NCBI GenBank assembly: GCA_964589725.1
Contig: CAZPUJ010000138.1
Coordinates: 1 to 18,933, forward strand
DNA length: 18,933 bases
Direction: 5' to 3'
Source of the DNA: CAYSHJ01 sp964589725
Lineage (GTDB): Bacteria; Planctomycetota; Planctomycetia; Planctomycetales; Planctomycetaceae
Shown: piece after piece, positions 6,745-13,640 of the stretch
Numbering within the stretch: the stretch's first letter is position 1
Layout: the number at the start of each line of letters is the position of its first letter
Made by a program: the position numbers and the translations under genes
Notes under the pieces: generated by a model
Database searches by the model: none
Told to the model about the DNA's origin: nothing
What the model saw: only the letters and a program-made list of their open reading frames with translations

Positions 6745-8388
6745 TCAGTTGCTGACTAACCACGGCAAGGGCGCGGCGGCGGGCGGCAGTCGCACAACAT
6801 CCACGGCAATCACCTTATCGTGCGTCGAGATCTCGGCCAGCGATTCGGCGGACGGGGCGTTGTCCAGATTCAGCACGGCGACCGCCGGACCGCCGGGGAC
6901 TTTGCGACCCAAGGACAAGTGCGCGATGTTGACGTTGTGTTTTCCAAAGACGGTTCCCATGAAGCCGATCAGGCCTGGCGCGTCGATGTGATGATACATC
7001 AACAACTGCCCGTCGAGATACGCGTCCAAGTGGAAGTCGCCGAGCTTCACGAGTCGCAGGAACTGATTGCCGAAGATCGTGCCGGCGGCGGTGAGTTCGC
7101 CGGTGTCGGTGACGACCGTGGCGCTGACCAGCGTGGAGAAATCGCCACGCTCGGAGGAAGAAGATTCCGTGATGTTGATGCCTCGCTCGCGAGCCAGCAT
7201 TTCGGCGTTGACGATATTCACACCACTGTCATCGGCGGAGCGCATCAGGCCGGACGTGAAACTGGCGGTGATCAGTTTGGTCTTTTTCGTCGCGGCGTCG
7301 CCGCGGTAATGCAGCTTCGCCGACTGAATCCTCGCCGACTTCTGGAGCTGACTCATCAGCAAGCCCAAGCGGTAGGCGAGGTCGAGGTACGGCTTCATGT
7401 CTTTCATCTCGGCGGCGGTGATCGGCACGAGGTTCACTGCATAACGGACCTCATTCCGCAGCAAGAAGCCGGTGATGATCTCGGCCGCTTCGATGGAGAC
7501 CGACTCTTGAGCCTCATCGGTTGACGCACCCAAATGCGGCGTGATGAGCACGTTGGGTAGCTTCAGCAGACGATGATCAGACGGCGGCGGTTCTTCGACG
7601 AAGACGTCGAGCGCCGCACCGGCGACGTGTCCGGACTGCAGCGCGTCGGCCAGAGCGTTCTCATCGACGATGCCGCCGCGAGCGCAGTTGATGATCCGCA
7701 CGCCTTTCCGCATTGTCGCGATCCGCGCCGCGTTGATCAGGCCGCGCGTGCTGTCGTCGAGCGGCGTGTGAACCGTCACGTAGTCGCAGCGAGTAACGAT
7801 CTCGTCGACGTCGCGGACCAATTCGATCCCTTGTTCGGCAGCGCGGTCGGCGGAGAGGAACGGATCGTAGCCGATGACCTTCATTTCGAGACCGAGAGCT
7901 CGCTTGGCGACAGCCTGTCCGATGCGACCCAGGCCGACCACAGCCAGCGTCTTGCCGGCGAGCTGCGTGCCCGTGAACTTCTTGCGGTCCCACTTACCGG
8001 ACTTCAGGCTCGCGTCGGCGGCGGCCACATTGCGAGACAAGGCCATCATCATGGTGATCGTATGCTCGGCGGTGCTGGTCGTGTTGCCCGCCGGCGTGTT
8101 CATGACGACGATCCCTTCGCGAGTCGCCGACGGAAGATGGATGTTGTCGACGCCGACACCGGCTCGCACGATGACTTTCAGCCGTGATTGTCCTTCGAGT
8201 AATTCAGGCGTAAGCTCGGTGCCGCTGCGGATGATGATTCCGTCGGCCGACTTCATCGCCTCGCGAACCTCGAGAGGCTTCAGTCCCGAACGATTGTCGA
8301 CTTCGATGCCGGGCGTCGCCTGCAGAATCTTCAAACCCGCCGGGGCGAGATTGTCCGTGATCAAAATGCGAAACATGCCAAGGCTCAT
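6745..8388 (-). CDS. serA: D-3-phosphoglycerate dehydrogenase
   Basis: This enzyme oxidises 3-phosphoglycerate to 3-phosphohydroxypyruvate with NAD+, the first step of serine synthesis. The N-terminal FRILITDNLAP starts the substrate domain. VGLGRIGQAV (151-160) is the NAD-binding loop, and the catalytic residues are Arg237 in NCARGGIVDE, Glu266 in DVFVEEPP and His285 in TPHLGAST. Residues ~320-450 form the intervening ASB-type domain. A C-terminal ACT domain (about 463-535, HHIDAPGLIGFMGTVFGKHNVNIAH) suggests serine feedback control, as in the long (type I) enzymes. Length 547 is close to the usual ~525-530. ATG at 8376 (MFRILITD) is an equally likely or better start by family comparison. 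No promoter is evident. Confidence 0.97.
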   Translation of the reverse strand: MSLGMFRILITDNLAPAGLKILQATPGIEVDNRSGLKPLEVREAMKSADGIIIRSGTELTPELLEGQSRLKVIVRAGVGVDNIHLPSATREGIVVMNTPAGNTTSTAEHTITMMMALSRNVAAADASLKSGKWDRKKFTGTQLAGKTLAVVGLGRIGQAVAKRALGLEMKVIGYDPFLSADRAAEQGIELVRDVDEIVTRCDYVTVHTPLDDSTRGLINAARIATMRKGVRIINCARGGIVDENALADALQSGHVAGAALDVFVEEPPPSDHRLLKLPNVLITPHLGASTDEAQESVSIEAAEIITGFLLRNEVRYAVNLVPITAAEMKDMKPYLDLAYRLGLLMSQLQKSARIQSAKLHYRGDAATKKTKLITASFTSGLMRSADDSGVNIVNAEMLARERGINITESSSSERGDFSTLVSATVVTDTGELTAAGTIFGNQFLRLVKLGDFHLDAYLDGQLLMYHHIDAPGLIGFMGTVFGKHNVNIAHLSLGRKVPGGPAVAVLNLDNAPSAESLAEISTHDKVIAVDVVRLPPAAAPLPWLVSN

Positions 8389-8618
8389 GGGCTAGAGCGG
8401 GAAAAACGGAGGCGAGCCAAGCTGGCTCGGCGGCGGAAAGACGATCCTTCTGCGCCGTTGCGTCCGACGATCCGCTGCGAAGACGGCGAAGAGAAGCGGG
8501 CAGACGCGATGGAGTCAAGGGATTGCGGATTTCGGATCGCGGATTTCGGATCGAATGAGCTGTCGTTGACGAGCTTTTCGAATCCGAATTCCGAAATCTC
8601 AAGTCCGAAATACCTCGC
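8389..8618. other. Gap between the TPR lipoprotein gene and serA, with a repeat
   Basis: This 230-bp gap holds the imperfect inverted repeat at 8520-8611 and about 130 bp next to the serA start in which no boxes can be assigned. A minus-strand ORF across it (8204-8677) overlaps both genes and is rich in Arg/Ser, so it is not called. Confidence 0.4.
8520..8611. repeat. Imperfect inverted repeat built of GGATTTCGGATCG units
   Basis: The left side repeats GCGGATTTCGGATCG twice. The right side carries the reverse complement of a related series (TTCGAATCCGAATTCCGAAATC). The centre AGCTGTC-GTT-GACGAGCT can fold into a small bulged hairpin. The whole is a ~92-bp palindromic element in the gap between the TPR lipoprotein gene and serA. 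A similar but one-armed motif (GCGGAATGCGGAAAACGGAA) recurs inside the DUF2079 gene at about 18508. No coding content. Confidence 0.6.
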
Positions 8619-9554
8619 TCACTGCGCTGATACTTCCGGAACGTCCGCGTTCGCAGTGTCGGTGTGCGCGGGGTCAAAATTGGCCTGGTGTAGTGCCGGC
8701 ACTGAACCCACCGGTCGTGTCCCGGAGGTCGTTCCCGCCGGCACCCAGCCGTTCGCGCCGATCACCGCAGGCGACGTCACGAGGGGTGCCGCAATCACGC
8801 CACCGTTGTACATCGGCGACGGATTTGACATCGCCATTTGTGGCTGGCCCGGAGACCCCGCCATCGCATTGGCACCGTTAATCATCGGACCAGCAGGCCG
8901 ACCCATTTGCACGGGCGACGACCCCAAGCTCGCCAACCGCGATTGCACTTGCGGCTGGAACCAGTTCGCGTGCAGCGAACGCTGGTACATGGCCACCGCC
9001 CGGTCCGACTGGCCTGAGGCTCGGTACAAGTCACCCAACTGCGCGGTTGCGATTTCGTTGTTCGGTGAAACTCGCAGTGCATTGCGCAGGCTCTGTTCCG
9101 CACTGGCCGTGTCGCTCACCTCGCGTTGCATCCAAGCCAGCTCGATGTGCGATTCCGGCCGATAGGGTTCGACGTCAGCCCACTGCTGCAGCAGATCTTT
9201 GGCTTCCTGAGATCGTCCCTGTTCCACCATCAGCATGGCTAAGCTGTGATGAGCCGGCTGGTGTGACGGGTCAAGGGACAAGGCGTGTCGGTACGCGCGC
9301 TCGGCCCCGGGGACATCCCCTGTTTTCTTCAACGAGGCTCCCAAGTTGTGGGCGTAATCCGCGTTCGTCGGTTGATCGATGAGAGCTCGCTGGAACTCCC
9401 CGCGAGCGGCGGCATAGTTGCCCTGATTGTACTGCAGCATGCCGGACTTGTTGGTGATCAGGCCGTGCGACGCATTGCATCCCGCGGTCCAACCCACAAG
9501 CCCCAATAAAATCAAGAATCGCTCGGCGGACAGCCAACGAAAGCGGCGCATCAT
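8619..9554 (-). CDS. TPR-repeat lipoprotein (311 aa)
   Basis: A basic N-terminus (MMRRFRWLSAERF) and hydrophobic stretch (LILLGLVGWTAG) end at Cys26, a slightly non-canonical lipobox (TAGC), so a lipoprotein is likely. About five tetratricopeptide repeats follow (roughly residues 35-203), with the usual A-x-x-x-L-G/A-x-x-Y pattern, for example NYAAARGEFQRALIDQP and RAVAMYQRSLHANW. Such proteins act as scaffolds in envelope complexes or secretion; the partner is unknown. Residues ~208-311 form a flexible tail rich in Pro, Gly, Met and Ala. Two ATGs are adjacent at the start; GGAG lies 4 nt before the first and 7 nt before the second, so the second (9551) may be used. It is followed by serA after a repeat-containing gap. 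Confidence 0.85.
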   Translation of the reverse strand: MMRRFRWLSAERFLILLGLVGWTAGCNASHGLITNKSGMLQYNQGNYAAARGEFQRALIDQPTNADYAHNLGASLKKTGDVPGAERAYRHALSLDPSHQPAHHSLAMLMVEQGRSQEAKDLLQQWADVEPYRPESHIELAWMQREVSDTASAEQSLRNALRVSPNNEIATAQLGDLYRASGQSDRAVAMYQRSLHANWFQPQVQSRLASLGSSPVQMGRPAGPMINGANAMAGSPGQPQMAMSNPSPMYNGGVIAAPLVTSPAVIGANGWVPAGTTSGTRPVGSVPALHQANFDPAHTDTANADVPEVSAQ

Positions 9555-9740
9555 GTGACTCCGAAAGGAATATTGTCGGTCGGTGGAATAGTGGCGAGGC
9601 GGGACGGCCGAATTTCGCCGGACGTAAATTCAGGACGTGAGCACTTCAAATCGTGGAATGATCTCGGATCGAGACCAGAAGGGAGCGGGAACATAGCCCG
9701 GTCCGTTTGAAGACTGCAAGACCAGTTTCCAAGTCGCAAA

Positions 9741-10514
9741 TCATTCAAACGTCAGCGTCGTACCTGGCTCGGCGATTCGTAGATTGGGCAGGTTCAAAGC
9801 GTGGAGCTCGCGAAGAATCTGGTCCTCGAACGCCAACTTGACGTGAATCACATAGACCGGCACGTGCTGTTCGAGTTTTTTCAATTCATCACGGAACAGT
9901 TCGGGCGTGAGATGAAACGCCTTATCCGCCAGCCAGCGCATGGAGTTTGGGAAGCTGGCTTCCAGAAACACCGCCTTCAGACTTCGCTGCTGATTGGCCA
10001 CGTCCCAAATCCGATCGGTGGGGCTGGTGTCAGAGACGAACACGACAGTCGCTGTGGTGGACAATTCTTCGATAAGGAAGCCGAAAGCCGGCACGATGTG
10101 CTTCAATGGGATCGGTGTGATCCGCAAACCAGCGACTTCGACAGGCTGCTCAGCCAACAGTTCGTGCAGACGCAAGAACGGTGATTCCTCTTGAGAGAGT
10201 CGAATCATGTCCGGCCACAAGCGGTCGTTGAACAGATCGCGCTGCAGGCAGTCCAAGACACTGGAGTGACCCCAGATCGAGACGCAATCCGGTCCCGATT
10301 GATAAACGTTGTCGACAAACACCGGCAGCGAGGCCAAATGATCCAGGTGCGAGTGCGACAGGAAGACATGCTGGATCTGGCGTTGAGCCTCCAGCGGTGA
10401 GAGGAACCCCAGCGCGCCAGCGTCAATGGCCACTACGTCGTTGATCAGGTAAGTCGCGAGAATCTGGTGGCGTTGCGACGCGCCGACCGAAGAGGGAACG
10501 ATGTGAATTTTCAT
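9741..10514 (-). CDS. Class II cyclic nucleotide phosphodiesterase-like MBL-fold hydrolase (257 aa)
   Basis: The metal-binding motif HSHLDHLASL (54-63) matches the class II 3',5'-cyclic-nucleotide phosphodiesterase signature H-x-H-L-D-H-[LIVM]-x-[GS] (yeast PDE1, CpdP), a metallo-beta-lactamase-fold family. Further likely metal or active-site residues are His139 (IPLKHIVPAFGF), Asp162 (VFVSDTSPTD), His201 (HLTPELF) and His224 (YVIHVKL). The LEASFPN block (184-190) also occurs in this family. It should hydrolyse cAMP or cGMP to the 5'-monophosphate in the cytoplasm; no signal peptide is present. It lies 38 bp downstream of the nucleotidyl cyclase on the same strand, which supports a cyclic-nucleotide role. 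Other MBL hydrolases cannot be fully excluded. Confidence 0.85.
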   Translation of the reverse strand: MKIHIVPSSVGASQRHQILATYLINDVVAIDAGALGFLSPLEAQRQIQHVFLSHSHLDHLASLPVFVDNVYQSGPDCVSIWGHSSVLDCLQRDLFNDRLWPDMIRLSQEESPFLRLHELLAEQPVEVAGLRITPIPLKHIVPAFGFLIEELSTTATVVFVSDTSPTDRIWDVANQQRSLKAVFLEASFPNSMRWLADKAFHLTPELFRDELKKLEQHVPVYVIHVKLAFEDQILRELHALNLPNLRIAEPGTTLTFE

Positions 10515-10552
10515 CCCGCACCACCGTGGCCACAGGCCGACTGGGACTGATC

Positions 10553-12328
10553 TTATTTGGATTGCATGACAATCACGCCGTTCCAGTCGACCGGCGGCTC
10601 GTAGTTATTCTGAGCATTCTGAGCGATATAGGATAGCAGAAATTCTTTGACTCGATCATGGACCGGCAGATCATTGAGTTTGTCGAGAGCCTCGCGCCAG
10701 CGACCGGCCACGAAGTCTTTTTCGGCAGATTCATAATTGGCGATGTCCTCGTCCGTGATCGAATTGTCGATTTCCGCAGGCGGCAGCAATTGACTTACCA
10801 CAAGCTCATGCGTCAGGCCCGCGGGGAGAATGCAGCCAATCCGCCGGATACGCCCCTCGGACCGCGGCAACTGTGCGCGGACGTAATCGGCGGTGGACGC
10901 GTCCAGCAGAATCGAGGCGCGCAATTGCTTGGTCATGGATTCCAGCCGCGAGCCGAGATTCACGGTGGGGCCGAACGCTCCCACCTTGACCTGCTCGGTC
11001 GTGCCGATCTTGCCGGCGATGGTTCGTCCGTAAGCGACGCCGATCCCCACTTGAAAGCCCGCCAGTGAATGCTGCGAGTCCTGCATGGCCTGACGAAATT
11101 CTTCCTGAATGTGCAACGCGGCGCGACACGCCGACAGTCGGTCATCCTCGCGAGGTGCCGGCCAGCCCCAAAAGCCGAGTGCCGCGTCCCCTTGGAAATC
11201 GGCGATCACACCGTCGTACTTGATGATGCCGCAGGTCATCACACCCAACGCATCACTCACGCGACTTAGCAACTCGCGCAGATTCTCTTGCGACTGTTCG
11301 GACTTCTTGGAAAACCCGCGGACGTCGCAAAATAGGACGGCGATGTCGCTCTCCCGAGGCTCCAGCAGTTTGTCTGAGTCGTGCTGCCGCAACGTCTCAA
11401 GCACCGTCGGCGAAAAGAACTGGCACAGACCCGCTTGTTGCTTGGACAGCATGCGGACTTGACGAATCGCGCCGATGAAGTCGGTGATCAACTCCGTGAA
11501 TCGCAGATCGCCTTTGAGATTCTCTTCCGAGTTTGTTTTTCCCCCCAAGAGCGCCTGCTGTTGGCCGCACACGTACAAGCACCAACCCCGACACGCCTCG
11601 TCCTTGAACGGCATGCAGAACGCCCAATCCAACGAATCGTTCACGGTGAAGGCCGGGTTGCTTGCGTCGTGGTCTCCCCAGATGTGCCACACTCCCTGCC
11701 CGGCTTGCAAGGCCTTGAGCATCAACCGCCGGCTGGGGGTGAATCGGAGGTTTTCATTGCGGCTGTCCCAGCGCATGGTCTTGGGCCGGGCTTCCGGCGT
11801 GAGTTCGCCAAAGCACACGACCGCAGTGGCTTCGGCGTTCGGAATCGCTTCCAACAACAGACCCACGATTTTTGTGGCCAGGTCTTCATCCGTGGCAGTC
11901 TGTGAAATTACCGTCGGCAACTTGGCGAGCACTTCCAGGCGCAGGTCGGCGTTTTGGAACGAAAACTTCCGCAATTCCTCAGGGGCGAACGAACGCTCTT
12001 CCATTGGAACAGGACTGTCGTCGTCGACGTCGGCGGAAACCAACTGAAAGACCGTGCGACCGATGCGGAATTGCTCGCCGGTCGTGAGCACGAACTCTTG
12101 CGAGTCGGCCTCCTGGTAGTAAATCGGGTTGCGCGAAGCGTCCAGCCGCTTCACGTGCAGGACGTCCCCCTCCAACTGCATTTCCGCGTGCTCGCGCGAG
12201 ATCAACGCATCCCACGGAACCGCCCAACCACTCCGAGGCGCTCGTCCCAGACGGATCGTTTCCCCTTTCGGGATTGGACGCCGCCAAGTTTGCATCGGGT
12301 CTGGACCGACCGCCATCAGATCCGCCAT
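10553..12328 (-). CDS. FHA-GAF-class III adenylate/guanylate cyclase (591 aa)
   Basis: An N-terminal FHA domain (about 20-98, with LGRAPRSGW and SREHAEM) should bind a phosphothreonine partner. Residues ~125-290 look like a GAF-type sensory domain. The cyclase domain spans ~325-490. It has metal-binding Asp335 (VLFCDVRGFS) and Asp381 (FQGDAALGFWG), and transition-state residues Asn457 and Arg461 (TVNLGSRLE). Positions that choose the base are unusual: by alignment from memory, the adenine-recognising Lys is Asp377 (IADFQGD) and the Asp/Thr position is Gly450, so ATP specificity cannot be assumed. A helical TPR-like tail (about 525-570) follows. There are no membrane segments. A phosphodiesterase-like gene follows after 38 bp. 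Confidence 0.92.
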   Translation of the reverse strand: MADLMAVGPDPMQTWRRPIPKGETIRLGRAPRSGWAVPWDALISREHAEMQLEGDVLHVKRLDASRNPIYYQEADSQEFVLTTGEQFRIGRTVFQLVSADVDDDSPVPMEERSFAPEELRKFSFQNADLRLEVLAKLPTVISQTATDEDLATKIVGLLLEAIPNAEATAVVCFGELTPEARPKTMRWDSRNENLRFTPSRRLMLKALQAGQGVWHIWGDHDASNPAFTVNDSLDWAFCMPFKDEACRGWCLYVCGQQQALLGGKTNSEENLKGDLRFTELITDFIGAIRQVRMLSKQQAGLCQFFSPTVLETLRQHDSDKLLEPRESDIAVLFCDVRGFSKKSEQSQENLRELLSRVSDALGVMTCGIIKYDGVIADFQGDAALGFWGWPAPREDDRLSACRAALHIQEEFRQAMQDSQHSLAGFQVGIGVAYGRTIAGKIGTTEQVKVGAFGPTVNLGSRLESMTKQLRASILLDASTADYVRAQLPRSEGRIRRIGCILPAGLTHELVVSQLLPPAEIDNSITDEDIANYESAEKDFVAGRWREALDKLNDLPVHDRVKEFLLSYIAQNAQNNYEPPVDWNGVIVMQSK

Positions 12329-12495
12329 CCCACTCGTCCTCGCGTTTGGACCAGCGACAATGCCAGAGCCAAGGTCACGTTAAACACAACGTATCCGACC
12401 CGCAAAGAACGCCGCAAGCCGTCTTCTCCGGCGATGACACCGATGTGCGCTGGCGGGAATATCGCGGCCTCTTCGAAGAAATCTATACGAGCAAA

Positions 12496-13080
12496 TCACA
12501 CTCCAAACCCGCCCACCTTTGCCGCGAGCGCCGCGTCTTCGACACGCCATATTTCATTGCGATCGAACGGGGTCGGGCCGGTAGGTTGAGTTCGCAGGCC
12601 AAATTCGGTGCCGTTGAGCGTGCCGGTGGCTTGGATTATGTTTTGCAGGTCCATGATCGCCTGAATGAGCTGCTCCGGCCGAGGCGGGCAGCCCGGAACG
12701 TACATGTCCACCGGCATAAAGCGATCGACGCCTTGTACGACTTCATACGTGTCGAGCACGCCGCCGGAGCAGGCACAGGCTCCCATCGAGATGCACCATT
12801 TCGGTTCGGGCATTTGCAGCCAGATGCGCTGTAGCACGGGCATCATTTTCATAACGACTCGGCCCGCCACGATCATCAGGTCGCACTGCCGAGGACTAAA
12901 CCGCATGACCTCGGCCCCGAACCTGGCGAGGTCGTACCGAGACGACGCCGTCGCCATCAGCTCGATGCCGCAACACGCCGTCGCGAACGGCATCGGCCAG
13001 AGACTGTTCTTGCGACACCAACTCGCCGCCGCATTGACGGTCGTCATGAACACGTTTTCGGGAAGTCCACCTACCGCCAT
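12496..13080 (-). CDS. nuoB: NADH-quinone oxidoreductase subunit B
   Basis: NuoB carries the terminal iron-sulfur cluster N2 of respiratory complex I, which passes electrons to quinone at the membrane-facing arm. The four cluster ligands are visible: Cys36 and Cys37 (ATACCGIE), Cys102 (GACACSGG) and Cys131 (VPGCPPRPE). Conserved ARFGAEVMRFSPRQ and CDLMIVAG are present. Length is 194 residues from the ATG at 13080, normal for the family. An in-frame GTG at 13101 would add seven residues (MAERCFQ) but lies further inside nuoA. The start overlaps the nuoA stop by 10 nt, indicating coupling. No nuoC follows; the next gene is the cyclase after 167 bp without a recognisable feature. Confidence 0.96.
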   Translation of the reverse strand: MAVGGLPENVFMTTVNAAASWCRKNSLWPMPFATACCGIELMATASSRYDLARFGAEVMRFSPRQCDLMIVAGRVVMKMMPVLQRIWLQMPEPKWCISMGACACSGGVLDTYEVVQGVDRFMPVDMYVPGCPPRPEQLIQAIMDLQNIIQATGTLNGTEFGLRTQPTGPTPFDRNEIWRVEDAALAAKVGGFGV

Positions 13081-13526
13081 TTGAAAACACCTTTCCGCCA
13101 CGCGTAGACGTACGCGATCGCCAGCGTCGCGATGAACACCAGCATCACACCGAACACCGTGCCACGCAGCTCGATCGGAATTCCGGGACTCGCGTGACCG
13201 AGATGCATTGCTGGCACGGGTTGTTCAAAGGGTGATCCAGCCCACTCTACGGGCTTCTCGACGTACGCGCTGACTGCCCACGGGTAGAGGAACAGCAGTT
13301 CGACATCGAAGACCAGAAACAGAATCGCGACCAAATAAAACTTCACATCAAACGGCTGCCGAGCATCGCCGACGGGGTCCATCCCCGACTCATACGGCAT
13401 CTCTTTGACGGCAGTCTTTTTCCTTGGCCCAATCGTATGCGCCAGCACGAGGTTTGTGATCACGAACCCCAACAGAATGGCGATGAATAAGAAGATCGGC
13501 AGAAAAGTCGTAAGTTGGCCGCTCAA
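13071..13526 (-). CDS. nuoA: NADH-quinone oxidoreductase subunit A
   Basis: NuoA is a small three-helix membrane subunit at the junction of the two arms of complex I. The helices are near residues 7-29 (FLPIFLFIAILLGFVITNLVL), 62-83 (KFYLVAILFLVFDVELLFLYPW) and 120-142 (GVMLVFIATLAIAYVYAW). The conserved loop KEMPYESGMDPVGDAR contains the YESG motif of the family, and FDVELLFLYPW is also typical. The start is TTG at 13526, supported by GAAAGGA seven bases upstream; no in-frame ATG precedes the first helix. At 151 residues it is slightly long because of a loop of about 30 residues (EKPVEWAGSPFEQPVPAMHL). Confidence 0.95.
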   Translation of the reverse strand: MSGQLTTFLPIFLFIAILLGFVITNLVLAHTIGPRKKTAVKEMPYESGMDPVGDARQPFDVKFYLVAILFLVFDVELLFLYPWAVSAYVEKPVEWAGSPFEQPVPAMHLGHASPGIPIELRGTVFGVMLVFIATLAIAYVYAWRKGVFKWR

Positions 13527-13541
13527 AACAGATTCCTTTCA
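13524..13541 (-). promoter_or_regulatory. Ribosome binding site and TTG start of nuoA
   Basis: On the minus strand GAAAGGA precedes TTG by seven bases (GAAAGGA-ATCTGTT-TTG). It is one of the few clear Shine-Dalgarno sequences in the window and decides the unusual TTG start. Confidence 0.6.
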
Positions 13542-13640
13542 AAGCCTCAATCGGCCCCGACAGACGCTGACCTCAGGCAAACGCTGGAATGCACGGCATG
13601 TGATCGCCGAAAGGTGTTTTGAGGGACAGCCAATGCGAAG

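Noticed and set aside
8204..8677. 157-codon minus-strand ORF overlapping the serA start and the TPR gene end
   Set aside because: It overlaps two solid genes in another frame and its unique part is the GGATTTCGGATCG repeat, giving Arg/Ser-rich low-complexity sequence.
9690..9740. Possible sigma-54 (-24/-12) site on the minus strand (TTGGAAACTGGTCTTGCA)
   Set aside because: The spacing between GG and GC is 11 rather than 10 bases and no activator site is visible, so it is weak.
12329..12495. Possible small gene or tRNA between nuoB and the cyclase
   Set aside because: No cloverleaf pattern and no convincing ORF were seen in this 167-bp gap.
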